64,000 nucleotides of DNA. Origin: Arthrobacter sp. B3I9. Lineage in GTDB: Bacteria; Actinomycetota; Actinomycetes; Actinomycetales; Micrococcaceae. The stretch covers positions 682,001-746,000 of the forward strand of contig NZ_JAUSYO010000001.1 of assembly GCF_030816935.1 (NCBI RefSeq), in the 5' to 3' direction. The first letter of the stretch is position 1, and each line of letters starts with the position of its first letter. Under the pieces are notes generated by a model. The model saw only the letters and a list, made by a program, of their open reading frames with translations. It did no database searches and had not been told where the DNA came from. The position numbers and the translations under genes were made by a program. Shown here one piece after another: positions 18,678 to 28,332 of the stretch.

Positions 18678-19313
18678 TCAGGAGCTGGCGCTCGATGCCA
18701 GAACGCCCAGGCCGAGTGCGGCGATGATGCCGCTGCTGCCGCGTTCGAGCACGCTGCTCACCCGTGGGCGCTGCAGCCAGGCCATGGCCTTCGCTGCCGC
18801 GACGGCGACCGCCACCAGGTAGAGGAAACCGATGACGCTTTCGATGGCTCCCAGCACCATGGCCGTGTCCAGGGTGTTGCCACCGTGCGGAATGAACTGC
18901 GGTACGACGGCCAGGTAGAACAGGCCGACCTTGGGGTTGAGCAGCGTGGAGAGCGCACCGGCCCCAAACCCTGCCTTCCGGCTGTAGCTGCGGCGTGGGG
19001 AGTGCTTGGACGCTGGAGAAGTCGTGGTGCGGCGGGCCCGGATCAGCGACGAGATTCCCAAGTACAGCAGGTACAACCCGCCGGCGACCTTCAGCCAGCG
19101 GAACACTTCCGCGGACTCCTCCAGCACAGCGGCGAGCCCAACGCCCACCAGTGCGGCCCAGACCAGGGACGCCACCGCCGAGCCGAATGCCGCGGCGATG
19201 CCGGCCCCCGCGCTCTGCAGCGAGATCCGCAGCACCAGGAAGGTGTCCGGGCCGGGGGTGACGGAGAGCAGCAGGCATAGCCCGGCGAAGGCGAACAGAG
19301 TCACGGCAGTCAT
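18678..19313 (-). CDS. LysE/RhtB-family amino acid exporter
   Basis: Integral membrane protein of 211 residues with about six helices. The N-terminus MTAVTLFAFAGLCLLLSVTP followed by GPDTFLVLR is the family signature (TPGP plus the first transmembrane pair), and GFGAGALSTLLNPKVGLFYL matches the conserved NPK segment in the middle. An ATG 36 bases upstream is possible but adds only a polar extension. Members export basic or neutral amino acids such as lysine, threonine or homoserine lactones; the substrate here is unknown. No LysG-like regulator is adjacent. Confidence 0.9.
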   Translation of the reverse strand: MTAVTLFAFAGLCLLLSVTPGPDTFLVLRISLQSAGAGIAAAFGSAVASLVWAALVGVGLAAVLEESAEVFRWLKVAGGLYLLYLGISSLIRARRTTTSPASKHSPRRSYSRKAGFGAGALSTLLNPKVGLFYLAVVPQFIPHGGNTLDTAMVLGAIESVIGFLYLVAVAVAAAKAMAWLQRPRVSSVLERGSSGIIAALGLGVLASSASS

Positions 19314-19391
19314 GGGCCCATTGTCCGGGTGCCCGCTCCCCGGTTGCAATCCGTTACGGTCCCGGCCGGCCGGGCGGCCCAGCGGAGGGTG

Positions 19392-20891
19392 TCAGGCGCC
19401 CAGCTGGCCGGTGAGGCGGCGGTGGAACCCGGCGCTGCGCTCGTCCAGGCCGACAATCGTCACCGTGGCGCCGTGGTCTTTGTATTTCGCCTCGATGGAA
19501 TCGAGGGCGGCGACCGTTGAGGCATCCCAGATCTGGGCCCGGCTGAGGTCGACGGTCACGGACGCCGGATCCTCGGCGTAGGAGAACTGGTCCACGAGGT
19601 CGTTGCTGCTCCCGAAGAACAGCGGCCCCGTCACCTCGTACCGGACGGTCCCGCCGTCGTCCGCCACGGTCCGGTCGACGCTGATGACGTGCGCAACCCG
19701 ACGCGCGAAGAGCACCATCGCGAGGACGACGCCGACGACGACGCCGTAGGCGAGATTGCCGGTGAGGACCACGACGGCGACGGTGACGCCCATGACGATC
19801 GTCTCCGGGAGCGGCATCCGCTTCAGGGTGGACGGTTTGACGCTGTGCCAGTCGACGGTGGTGACAGCGACGACCATCATGACCGCGGCGAGGGCCACCA
19901 TCGGGATCTGTCCCATGACCGAGCTGAGCCCGGTCACGAGGGCCAGGAGGAACACCCCGGCCACCAGGGTGGAGATGCGGGTGCGGGCCCGCCCGGTCTT
20001 CACGTTCAGGACGGTCTGGCCGATCATCGCGCAGCCGGCGATGCCGCCATAGAACCCGGCGAGGATGTTCGAGACGCCCAGGGCCCAGGACTCGCGGCCC
20101 TTGGGGGAGCGGGTGTCGGTGATGTCGTCAACGAGCTTTGCGGTGAGGAGGGTTTCCATGAGACCGACGAACGCGACGCTCAGCGCCGTCGGCAGGATCA
20201 GCTGCAGGGTCGCCAGGTCCAGCGGAACGAGGAACGGGGTGAGCCCGGGGAGCTTCCCGGTGAGGGGGCCCTCGTCGGCGACGTTGGGAACGGCGAGGTG
20301 GGCGATGATCACGATGGCCGTGACGGCCACGATCGCCACCAGCGGCGACGGGATGACGTTCGTGAAACGCGGAAGGATGAAAATGATGGCGAACGTCAGG
20401 GCGAACAGGGCATAGGCGAGCCAGGGGACGTTCAGCACGTGGGGCACCTGCGCCATGAAGATGAGCACACCCAGGGCGTTGACGAACCCGATCATCACCG
20501 AACGCGGGATGAACCGCATCAGGCGGGCAAGGCCGGCGAGTCCAAAGACGATCTGGATGACACCGGCCAGGATCACCGTGGGCAGAACGTACTGGACTCC
20601 GTGGCTGTGAACGAGCGGGGCGATGACGAGGGCGACGGATCCGGCTGCGGCGGTGATCACGCCCGGCCGTCCGCCAAGGAAGGACATCGTCACGGCCAGG
20701 ACGATGGAGGCGACGAGGCTGACCATCGGATCGACGCCGGCGACGATCGAGAACGAGATGACCTCCGGGACCAGGGCGAGCGTGGTGACCATGCCGGCGA
20801 GGACTTCACGGGACAGCTGCTGCGGCGAGCGCAGAGCGCTCAGTACGGTGACCGGGGTGCGGATGACGCGCGGGCGTTCGGCGGTGGCCAA
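19392..20891 (-). CDS. SulP-family anion transporter with STAS domain
   Basis: Inorganic anion transporter, 499 residues. The membrane domain (about residues 25-390) contains LALVPEVISFSIVAGVDP, the conserved first segment, and GFYGGIAGCAMIGQTVLNVKTG, the second signature; a STAS domain occupies the last 100 residues (SVTVDLSRAQIWDASTVAALD). Sulfate or bicarbonate are the usual substrates of bacterial SulP proteins; sequence alone does not decide. It starts at TTG 20891 with GGAG upstream. It is the only SulP gene in the window and stands as a single transcription unit with a small leader hairpin. Confidence 0.93.
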   Translation of the reverse strand: MATAERPRVIRTPVTVLSALRSPQQLSREVLAGMVTTLALVPEVISFSIVAGVDPMVSLVASIVLAVTMSFLGGRPGVITAAAGSVALVIAPLVHSHGVQYVLPTVILAGVIQIVFGLAGLARLMRFIPRSVMIGFVNALGVLIFMAQVPHVLNVPWLAYALFALTFAIIFILPRFTNVIPSPLVAIVAVTAIVIIAHLAVPNVADEGPLTGKLPGLTPFLVPLDLATLQLILPTALSVAFVGLMETLLTAKLVDDITDTRSPKGRESWALGVSNILAGFYGGIAGCAMIGQTVLNVKTGRARTRISTLVAGVFLLALVTGLSSVMGQIPMVALAAVMMVVAVTTVDWHSVKPSTLKRMPLPETIVMGVTVAVVVLTGNLAYGVVVGVVLAMVLFARRVAHVISVDRTVADDGGTVRYEVTGPLFFGSSNDLVDQFSYAEDPASVTVDLSRAQIWDASTVAALDSIEAKYKDHGATVTIVGLDERSAGFHRRLTGQLGA

Positions 20892-20911
20892 GGAGCGGCT
20901 CCAGGGGCTTG

Positions 20912-20927
20912 GCTCTCTCGGGAGAGC
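20912..20927 (-). promoter_or_regulatory. hairpin in the SulP gene leader
   Basis: Perfect 6-bp stem GCTCTC/GAGAGC around a 4-base loop, 21-36 bases ahead of the TTG start. It could influence translation. I could not match it to a known riboswitch class. Confidence 0.4.
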
Positions 20928-21079
20928 GGTGGGTTACATGTCTGCACGCCACGTTGCGCACGGGTCCAGCCCCGTCACGGAATCCAGAGGGGGTGGGGAG
21001 AACGAGCAGGCCGGTCACTTTTCAGCCGCGACAGCAACATTACCCTGACGTGAAGGTTGAGTCGGAGGGGTGAGCTCTC

Positions 21080-21749
21080 CTAGCTATCTTGCTGGCGACG
21101 CACCATCTCGCTGATCCAAATGGGCGCGTACGGAGATGTGCAGTTCGGGGGAGTCGGGTAGTCCTTGAGCACCTCGAGGCGCTCGCCGATGTCGATCGCC
21201 CGGGCGCGGTGCTCGGGGTGTTGGATCCCGATCTGGGCGAGGCAGGAGTTCATTGCCCACTGCAGCCGGTCCGGGGCGTCCTTCATCTCCGCCTCGATGG
21301 TGTCGAGAAGCCCACGGAGGTTGAGGTCCTCAGGGTCCTTGACCACGCGTTCGGCGGTCAGGGCCCAGCCCGCGCTCGCGACCACCGGGTCCTGGTCGGC
21401 GGACCAGGCCAGGCGGAGTTCTTCGGAATGCGGGTTTTTCTTCACCACGTAGTTCACGAGCCAGTCGTGCACCTTCCGGCGGCGCCTGGCGCATCATGTG
21501 GTCCAGGTCGTCACGCTCGAATGCCTTCGGGCGGCAGATCAGGGTGGCCAGCAGCCTTGCCGCGGTGTCCTCCGTCGCCCAGAGCTCGCGGGCGAGTTCC
21601 TGCTGGATCTTCAGCCGCTTCGCGAGGGCGCGCAGCTTTCCGAGGTTCACGCCGTGATCGTCGCCGTGTTTCTCGTTGACCCTTCGTGCGCCCGGGTCTT
21701 CAAGCCCTGCCAGCTCCTCCATCACCTCCGCCACTGTGGTTTCGGTCAA
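21080..21749 (-). CDS. DNA alkylation repair (AlkD-like) protein, frameshifted
   Basis: Together the two frames give a HEAT-repeat protein of about 222 residues of the DNA alkylation repair family (AlkC/AlkD superfamily). The first part reads IQQELARELWATEDTAARLLA to DHMMRQA; then the frame breaks. Dropping one C in GCGCCGCC near 21483 joins it to RRKVHDWLVNYVVKKNPH and on to the normal end WISEMVRRQQDS. HEAT-like helices with W (LW, DWL, GWAL) are typical. The TTG start has AGGAG at good spacing. As given the gene encodes two overlapping fragments (21330-21749 and 21080-21472), so it is either a fresh pseudogene or a sequence error. Confidence 0.75.
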
Positions 21750-21864
21750 GGCGTTCTCCTGTCGGTCATGTAGGCGATGCAGCTGGGACGACGTTCGACC
21801 GCCGTCGAAGCGGCCGGAAGTTTACCTACAGACAGCAGGCTAACCTAGGTGCCTTCACCCGGTC

Positions 21865-21909
21865 GTCAACCACGGGTTGACGCGCGGTCCGCGTCAACCT
21901 AACGTTGAC
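21865..21909 (+). promoter_or_regulatory. four-half-site operator overlapping a promoter
   Basis: Four copies of GTCAAC in alternating orientation start at 21865, 21876, 21893 and 21904 (spacing 11, 17, 11). The inner pair forms a perfect 10-bp inverted repeat (21875-21899). A -35 TTGACG (21877-21882) and -10 TAACGT (21900-21905) with a 17-bp spacer are embedded, placing the transcript start at about the ATG 21912. Confidence 0.7.
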
Positions 21910-21911
21910 CC

Positions 21912-22677
21912 ATGACAGATCCACTTCGAATGACGAACCCCGTCCGGCTCGACGAACTCATCGAGATGATCAAGAAGGTCCACCCGGATGCCCTGGACCA
22001 GCTGTCCGACGCGGTGATCGCCGCAGATCATCTGGGCGAAGTGGCCGACCACCTGATTGGCCATTTCGTGGACCAGGCGCGGCGCTCCGGTGCCTCGTGG
22101 TCGGACATCGGCCGGAGCATGGGCGTCAGCAAGCAAGCGGTCCAGAAGCGTTTCGTTCCCAAGGGTTCCGCCGAACCCCTGGACCTCGACCCAGGCCAGG
22201 GATTCAGCCGGTTCACGCCCCGTGCCCGGAACGTGGTGATGGGGGCCCAGAACGAAGCGCGCGCGGCAGGCAATGACGAGATCGACCCCGGGCACCTGGT
22301 GCTGGGGCTGCTCGCCGAGCCCGACGGCCTCGGTGCCCGGGCCATCATCTCGCAGGGGGTATCCCTCGACGCCGTCCGGCAGGCCGCCAGCGCCGCGCTG
22401 CCGCCAGCGGCGGACCAGGTTCCCGACCTCATCCCCTACGACGCGCAGGCGCGGAAGACGCTCGAACTGACCTTCCGGGAAGCCCTGCGCTTGGGGCCAC
22501 AACTACGTCGGGACTGAGCACATCCTCCTCGCGCTGCTGGAACTCGAAGCCGGCGCGGGTGTTCTCGCCGGCCTGGGTGTCGACAAGGCGGCGGCCGAAG
22601 CGTCGATCACGGCGGCTCTGGCCGCAATCCGCGTTGCCCACGAAAAAACCGAGGATGACGGCGGCGCGGAATCCTGA
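21912..22677 (+). CDS. Clp N-domain protein with N-terminal HTH, frameshifted
   Basis: The first 100 residues hold a helix-turn-helix (SWSDIGRSMGVSKQAVQKRF), then a ClpA/ClpC-type N domain (FTPRARNVVMGAQNEARA, IDPGHLVLGLLAEPDG and a second repeat). The frame breaks in GGGG at 22493-22496; with one G fewer it continues GHNYVGTEHILLALLELEAG and stops at 22675-22677, completing the second Clp_N repeat (254 residues). There is no AAA ATPase domain. The predicted transcript starts at the ATG, so translation may be leaderless. The multi-site operator in the promoter and the HTH suggest autoregulation. It could be a stress-linked regulator sensing or presenting substrates like Clp adaptors; this is inference. 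Confidence 0.78.
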
Positions 22678-22709
22678 CGTCTGCGCAGGGCGCACGTGGA
22701 CCGGTGTTG

Positions 22710-24620
22710 CTAACCGTTGGGCGTTGGTACGGACCGGACCAAGCCGCGGGCGGCTGCAGTGATGTGGCGAGCGGAGATGCCGGCGGCGTCGAGAAGCTCC
22801 TGGGGTTTGCCGGAGGTCGGCAACCCCTGGACGGCGAGCAAGGCAACGTGGAGTTCGGGAGTGTCGGTGCCGGCGAGAGCTTCCAGGACGGCGGACCCGA
22901 TGCCGCCTTCGGGGTAGTGGTCCTCGGCGACGACGATCCGGCCCCCGGTTTCCCGGCAGGCCCGGCGCAGGGATTCGGCGTCGACCGGTTTGATGGAGTA
23001 GAGGTCGATGACGCGGGCGTTGATTCCGTCGTCGGCGAGCTGCCCGGCGGCGGTGAGGCACTCGTGCAGTGTCACTCCGGCACCTACGAGCGTGACGGCG
23101 TCGTCGGTTCCTGCGTGATGGACCTTGCAGCCGCCGAGGGGGAATTCTTCATCGGGCCCGTAGATGACCGGGTAGGCGCCGCGGGTGGCGCGGAGGTAGG
23201 AGATGCCGGCGGTGTCCGCCATCGTCCGGATGAGCTGGGCGGTGGAGGGTGCGTCTGCCGGGTACAGCACGGTCGAGGTGTGCACGGCCCGCATGGCGGC
23301 GATGTCCTCCAGCGCCATCTGGGACGGCCCGTCCTGGCCGATTTCAACCCCGGCGTGCGTGCCCACCAGCCTGATGCTGGCCTGCGAGACGCCCGCCATC
23401 CGAATGAAGTCGAAGGGCCGGGACACCAGGAAAGCAGCGAAACTCGCGGCGAAGGCGATGTACCCCCGGACCGAAAGCCCTATCGCGGACGCGACCAGTT
23501 GCTGTTCGGCGATGAACATCTCGAAGTACCGTTCCGGTGCCACGTCCTGGAACTCGCCGGCGTGGGTCGAGTTTCCCACCTCGCCGTCCAGGACGACGAC
23601 GTCGGGACGGGCGGCCAGCGCGGAAATGGCAGCACCGAAGGCGGCCCGGGTTGCGACCTCCTCACCCACTTCCCACCGTGGCAGTTTGACGGTGGCGTGC
23701 GGATCGGGGGTGATGGCAGGCGTGCCCGGTTCCGGGAGGGCTGTCTTGATCCGGAGGTCGCCGGGTCCGCCGAGGGCTGCCACGGCGCGGTCGGCCAGGT
23801 CCTTGGGGAGCGCCTTGCCGTGCCAGCCGTTCTGGTCCTCGACCTCGGGGACGCCTTTGCCCTTGATGGTTCTGGCGAGGATGACCGTGGGCTGGTCGGG
23901 CCGGGACTGTGCCTGGGCGAACGCGTCGTCGATCGCGGCTATGTCATGCCCGTCGATGACGAGGGGATGGGCGCCGAAGGCCTCCACCCGCCGGGCGTAG
24001 CGGTCCATGTCCCATTGGAGTTCGGTGGGGCCGTCCTGGCCCAGCCGGTTGACGTCCACGATGGCGGTCAGGTTGCCCAGCTTGTAGTAGGCGGCCTTGT
24101 CCAGGGCCTCCCAGATGGATCCTTCGGCCAGTTCGCTGTCCCCGCACAGCACCCACGTGCGGTAGGGCAGTTTGTCCAGGTACCGTCCGGCCAGTGCGAC
24201 GCCGACGGCGTCCGGCAGACCCTGGCCCAAGGACCCCGTCGCGACGTCGACCCACGGCAGGACAGGGGTTGGGTGGCCCTGCAGCCGGCCGCCGAACTGC
24301 CGGTAGGTATGGATCAGTTCGTCCTCGTCGACCACTCCCACGGCCCGGTACATGGCGTACAGCAGCGGGGAGGCGTGGCCTTTGGAAAAAATGAGGTGGT
24401 CGTTGGTCGCCAGCGACGGCTGGTCCCAGTCATAGCGGAGGTGGCGCTCGAGGAGGACCGCCATGAGATCCGCTGCCGACAACGACGACGTCGGATGGCC
24501 GGACCCCGCCTCCGTGCTGCACCGTATGGAGTCCACCCGCAGTTGGGCGGCCAAGCTTCTGACGACGTCGGACTGCGCTGCCGCCATCTGCTCTGGGGCC
24601 TGTTTCTGGTCGTCGGTCAT
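22710..24620 (-). CDS. tkt: transketolase
   Basis: Single-chain transketolase of 636 residues, the shorter form related to mammalian enzymes. The thiamine-diphosphate motif GDSELAEGSIWEAL...VDVN is near residues 155-185, HASPLLYAM carries a catalytic His region, the pyrimidine domain begins around residue 320 (ATRAAFGAAISALA) with the cofactor-binding Glu in MFIAEQQLVASA, and the C-terminal domain ends GLVRSVPTPNG. The ATG follows GGAAGG. It is a stand-alone gene, convergent with the Clp-N/HTH gene. Longer E. coli-type transketolases are usually present elsewhere in such genomes, so this may be an accessory isoenzyme of the pentose phosphate pathway. Confidence 0.92.
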   Translation of the reverse strand: MTDDQKQAPEQMAAAQSDVVRSLAAQLRVDSIRCSTEAGSGHPTSSLSAADLMAVLLERHLRYDWDQPSLATNDHLIFSKGHASPLLYAMYRAVGVVDEDELIHTYRQFGGRLQGHPTPVLPWVDVATGSLGQGLPDAVGVALAGRYLDKLPYRTWVLCGDSELAEGSIWEALDKAAYYKLGNLTAIVDVNRLGQDGPTELQWDMDRYARRVEAFGAHPLVIDGHDIAAIDDAFAQAQSRPDQPTVILARTIKGKGVPEVEDQNGWHGKALPKDLADRAVAALGGPGDLRIKTALPEPGTPAITPDPHATVKLPRWEVGEEVATRAAFGAAISALAARPDVVVLDGEVGNSTHAGEFQDVAPERYFEMFIAEQQLVASAIGLSVRGYIAFAASFAAFLVSRPFDFIRMAGVSQASIRLVGTHAGVEIGQDGPSQMALEDIAAMRAVHTSTVLYPADAPSTAQLIRTMADTAGISYLRATRGAYPVIYGPDEEFPLGGCKVHHAGTDDAVTLVGAGVTLHECLTAAGQLADDGINARVIDLYSIKPVDAESLRRACRETGGRIVVAEDHYPEGGIGSAVLEALAGTDTPELHVALLAVQGLPTSGKPQELLDAAGISARHITAAARGLVRSVPTPNG

Positions 24621-24822
24621 TTTCGTTTGCCTTCCGTGTTGTCAGGCTTGCTCGCCTTGTCCGGACTCTTTCTCCCCGTCTTACGCGCAAGGCAGGGCCG
24701 GGGGAAGGGGTCAGGGGTACTGTCGGAGCGCGTTCTATGGCACACACCTTGATGAATGACGGGCCGGGCCGGCTTGGATGAATCGTTGCCCCCGGCGTCA
24801 CACCTCGGTACCATCAAACAAA

Positions 24823-24834
24823 TAAGCCTGCTTA
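24823..24834. promoter_or_regulatory. TAAGC-CT-GCTTA inverted repeat upstream of SDR gene
   Basis: Perfect 5-bp arms separated by 2 bases, 14 bases ahead of the SDR start. Its compact symmetry suggests a regulator site; no binding protein can be named. Confidence 0.35.
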
Positions 24835-24848
24835 GCATCGAGTGCTGA

Positions 24849-25862
24849 ATGGGACTACGGCAACAGGTGGGGGATCAGGTGCGCTCCAAGGGTTTGGTTG
24901 TAGTTATTACCGGTGCGTCGAGTGGCATCGGCCGCGCCACTGCTCTGCGCTTCGCCAAAAATCGGGCGCGGCTGGTGCTGGCCGCACGCAGTACCAAGGC
25001 CCTCGAAACGGTGGCGGAGGAATGCCGGAAGCGCGGGGCCCAAGCAATCGCTGTGCCCACCGACGTGACCGACCCGGAGGCGGTGCAGGCGCTGGCGGCG
25101 CGGGCTGTCCACGAGTTTGGCCGACTCGACGTGTGGGTCAACAACGCGGCAATATCCGTCTTCGGACGCATTACTGATGTCCCGCTCCGTGATTTCCAGC
25201 GGGTGCTCGATGTTAATGTGTCGGGCTATGTCCACGGTGCCCGGGCCGCCCTGCCGTACCTGCGCAAGCAAGGTTCAGGCGTGCTCGTCAATGTGTCGTC
25301 CATCGTTGGAGAAATCGCCCAGCCCTACACAGCGGCCTACTCCATGTCCAAAGCCGCAGTCCGGGCCCTGGGCGTCAGTATCCGTTCGGAACTGCGGCTG
25401 GACGGCGTAACCGGAGTGAAGGTCTGCACGGTCATGCCGGCCACCATGGACACCCCGTTTTTCCAGCATGCCGCGAACTACACCGGCCGCCGGGTGGTTG
25501 CAATGCCGCCGCTGTACACCGCGGAACGCACGGCGCGCACCATCGTGAAGGCTGCGAGGAAGCCCCGGCGGGAAACTGTCGTTGGTCCGGGAGGCCGGAT
25601 GCTGGCTCTCCAGCACAAGATCACGCCCGGCGCCGTGGAGGCGACGATGGCCGTCCAGGTGGACAAGACCCACTTGTCCCGTCGTTACGACGCCCAGGAC
25701 TCGTCAGGAAACCTGTACCAGCCATCGGAGGAAGGGCGGAAGGGGTCCGTTAAAGGTGGGTGGGGTGGCCGCCGCCGGACCGCGCAACGGCGTGCTCTCA
25801 CCGCGTTGCTGCTCGGCGGAGGGGTTGCGCTGGTGGGAAGAGCGGTCCGCTCCGGGCCGTAA
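24849..25862 (+). CDS. short-chain dehydrogenase with C-terminal membrane segment
   Basis: SDR protein of 337 residues. Motifs: TGASSGIGRA, NNAA, catalytic Ser in VNVSSIVGEIAQPYT and YSMSKAA. The Rossmann domain ends near residue 250; an extra 85 residues follow, with a basic linker (GGWGGRRRTAQRR) and a final hydrophobic segment ALTALLLGGGVALVG that probably anchors the protein to the membrane. This layout is common in actinobacterial SDRs of unknown substrate. A GTG at 24879 with GGTGGGGG ahead is an alternative start and would give the usual SDR N-terminus. It is divergent from transketolase. Confidence 0.85.
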   Translation: MGLRQQVGDQVRSKGLVVVITGASSGIGRATALRFAKNRARLVLAARSTKALETVAEECRKRGAQAIAVPTDVTDPEAVQALAARAVHEFGRLDVWVNNAAISVFGRITDVPLRDFQRVLDVNVSGYVHGARAALPYLRKQGSGVLVNVSSIVGEIAQPYTAAYSMSKAAVRALGVSIRSELRLDGVTGVKVCTVMPATMDTPFFQHAANYTGRRVVAMPPLYTAERTARTIVKAARKPRRETVVGPGGRMLALQHKITPGAVEATMAVQVDKTHLSRRYDAQDSSGNLYQPSEEGRKGSVKGGWGGRRRTAQRRALTALLLGGGVALVGRAVRSGP

Positions 25863-25960
25863 GAGCGGAGTTTGCCGCCAGCCAGTTCACGCCTCCGACG
25901 GTTCGGTGATCCTTCAGCCCAACGGCAGGTGGAGGTCAGACGTCACCGTGACGGACTGGC

Positions 25961-26284
25961 CTAAGTGCTGAGTTGCCAATGGACTCGGATGGCCTCGGCA
26001 AATGGGGCAACTTTGACGTCGACTCGGAAAGCGACGGGCGCGGTCCCTGTCTCTTCGATGATCGCATCACGGTATACGCGGCCGCATGACGGACACAGAG
26101 TGTAGAGATCCTCATCCGCGGGCCACTCCGCGAGTTCGGCGGGGACCGGCGTGTTCTCTCCGGTGTGGACGGGGACACCTTCTGAGTTGGCCTGAATCAA
26201 TCCGTCCTTGCCGACTGTGTTCCCGCAGACACAGGTGATGGTGGTGACATCATGACCGCTCACTTCGGCGGTTTCGATCTCCAT
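25961..26284 (-). CDS. hypothetical zinc-ribbon-like protein (107 aa)
   Basis: Small protein with two Cys pairs, CVCGN near residue 18 and CPSCG near residue 64, spaced as in a zinc ribbon. The stretch between is acidic (PAELAEWPADEDLY). GGGAGG precedes the ATG at 5 bases, so the start is well supported. No family name can be given. It sits alone, downstream of the convergent SDR gene, with the YbdK-type gene further upstream on the same strand; the 117-bp gap there leaves co-transcription open. Confidence 0.7.
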   Translation of the reverse strand: MEIETAEVSGHDVTTITCVCGNTVGKDGLIQANSEGVPVHTGENTPVPAELAEWPADEDLYTLCPSCGRVYRDAIIEETGTAPVAFRVDVKVAPFAEAIRVHWQLST

Positions 26285-26401
26285 AATGACCTCCCGGCGC
26301 TGGAAGAGACGCTCTGGTATCAGCTTATGCCTGCTGATTTGCGCGGGCGTACTGCAATTGGGCGAGGGGCCGCTCGGGATGTTCGGCGATCGTCCGACGC
26401 C

Positions 26402-27514
26402 TTAGGCGGCGTCTCCCTGCAGGCTCGATGCGCAGTGGCTCACGTCGATAGCCGCGGTGACCACATCGTGCAGGGCGTTTCCCTGCTGCAGCGCCAAGCG
26501 TTGTTGCTGTGCGCCGGTTCCCCTGCGGTGGAGCCGGTTCAAGAGAACCTCAGTGTGTTCTTCATCCCCGTTTTCGGCCAGGGCGAACCTCACATGGTTC
26601 AGGAACTGCTCCAGGACCGCCCCGGCGGGGCGGGCCGACGCGGTTACGGGATCCAGCAGCTCCCCGGTGATTCCGGACCTGCTGGCTCGCCAGGCGGCAA
26701 GGCGGAGGACGGCGGCCGGTACGGGAACCGGCGGGACACCCGACTGCCATTCGCGGGCTGCGGTATCCACCAAGGCCCGGCACAAGGCGGCGATCAGCAC
26801 TGTGTCATCCGGGTGCAGGCAGACATCGGCTACGCGGATCTCCACGGTGGGGTAGTTGCGTGAGAGGCGCGCGTCCAGATAAAGCATGGCCTCGTCCAGC
26901 GGGACTCCGGTTCCCAGCATCGCCTTGACACTCTGCCGGTAGGAGCCGGCGGAGCCGTAGATTTCGGCTGGCCCGCCCATCGGCCACCGGTACAGGGACT
27001 GTGTGCGGTAGCTGGCGTAACCGGTGTCCACGCCCTGCCAAAACGGTGAATTCGCACTCAGCGCCGACAGCACGGGAAGCCAGTTCCGGATGCGGTCCAG
27101 TACTGCGACCCCCTCCTCCGGCGAGGAGACACCGACATGGACATGGCAGGCGCAGGTCAGCTGTTCCTGGGCGGTCATGCCGAAGCGCTCAGTCATCGTC
27201 TGCACCCGGGAGACCGGGGACAGGTGCGGGGTAAATGGCAGAACGGGGGTCGCCAGGGCGGCCACCCTTGCGCCGAGTCTGCTGGCAAGGCCGTCAGCCA
27301 GGGAGCGGCCTGCCACAATGTCTGCGGCCAGCTCCTTCAGATCCGTATGCACCGGTGTGATGACTTCAATCTGCTCCAACTGCAGCTCGGCCACGAGTTC
27401 CAGGCCGGGTGCAGTGCGCGTATCCAGGGAAAGCAGCTCAGGCACCCGGGGCGTGATGAAACCGCTCTCGGGGTCGATCAACAGAAGTTCCTCTTCTACC
27501 CCGAAAGTACGCAC
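26402..27514 (-). CDS. carboxylate-amine ligase, YbdK family
   Basis: Protein of 370 residues of the glutamate-cysteine-ligase-2 (GCS2) family. It begins FGVEEELLLIDPESG, the conserved ATP/metal segment with the EEE cluster, followed by TCACHVHVGVSSPEEGVAVLDRIRNWLP and, near the C-terminus, EIRVADVCLHPDDT. Length and order match YbdK-type weak glutamate-cysteine ligases. GTG start at 27514. The in vivo role is uncertain: actinobacteria use mycothiol rather than glutathione, so another amide bond may be formed. It is a single gene. Confidence 0.9.
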   Translation of the reverse strand: MRTFGVEEELLLIDPESGFITPRVPELLSLDTRTAPGLELVAELQLEQIEVITPVHTDLKELAADIVAGRSLADGLASRLGARVAALATPVLPFTPHLSPVSRVQTMTERFGMTAQEQLTCACHVHVGVSSPEEGVAVLDRIRNWLPVLSALSANSPFWQGVDTGYASYRTQSLYRWPMGGPAEIYGSAGSYRQSVKAMLGTGVPLDEAMLYLDARLSRNYPTVEIRVADVCLHPDDTVLIAALCRALVDTAAREWQSGVPPVPVPAAVLRLAAWRASRSGITGELLDPVTASARPAGAVLEQFLNHVRFALAENGDEEHTEVLLNRLHRRGTGAQQQRLALQQGNALHDVVTAAIDVSHCASSLQGDAA

Positions 27515-28332
27515 CGGCTCAGCCTACGGCCAAGGACCGGCGTCCTGCACATGCTGGCTGCGTCGCCAAGGCCGTGCTGCCCCGTTCATTGGGGGCGTGT
27601 CCGTGGGCGGCCGGCCTCGGGACTACGGCATCGCGCGGCGAGGCCGTCGACTTCCGGCTCAGCGGTACGCTCGACAACGGCTCTTCTGCGCATTCCCTGA
27701 TAATGCCGATTAAGGATCTTCCGTCAGGTTGGGGGCTCACTAGATTGGGAAGCGTAGGTGTGCGGTTGTGCCGGTGCCTAAGATGCAACAGCCTGACCCG
27801 CACTAACTACGCGAGCGTTTCTGCCGGAGGCAGCGGCTGTGAAACGTGCCGCGGACTGGCCCAGGGCGCGGGGCGAAAAAGAAGACTTATGCAGATGATG
27901 CCGAAGCGAGAAATTCATTCGCCGTTGCGGAGGGAACGGAGACCAGGGTTGATCAGAACGGGCCCGTGCGACTTGACCTCGCAAAATCGGCGCGGGATGG
28001 TGAGAGTGAGGCCGCGCCGGTAATTGCCCTGCTGGCGGGCCGGAGCAGCATAGAAGAACGCACGAGTCCCCACGAAAAATTCAATAGCCTAACGCCGTAG
28101 TGGATCCCTCCTGAGGCTGGGGCTCTGGGGCGACGGCAAATGAACACTGCCGGGGGCAACACATGGCTCTCAGTCCGAGGCAATCTTGAGTAACGAGACG
28201 AATCAACTGACCAACGGGGGAACCCCGCAGCGCTCTCCGACATGCCCTGATCTACCGCGCCGGCGTCGTTTGCGCCGTCACAATCGGGCTACGTCATAAG
28301 GCGACATGCCTCAGCCGACCCGCTGGGCCTCC
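27515..28332. other. long intergenic stretch without supported gene
   Basis: About 820 bases. Several frames are open on both strands, but none has a recognisable domain, a ribosome binding site and typical codon use together. Composition is less GC-rich around 27850-28100, where a plus-strand frame (27846-28100) encodes a charged, unfamiliar 84-residue peptide that I do not accept as a gene. Confidence 0.4.
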
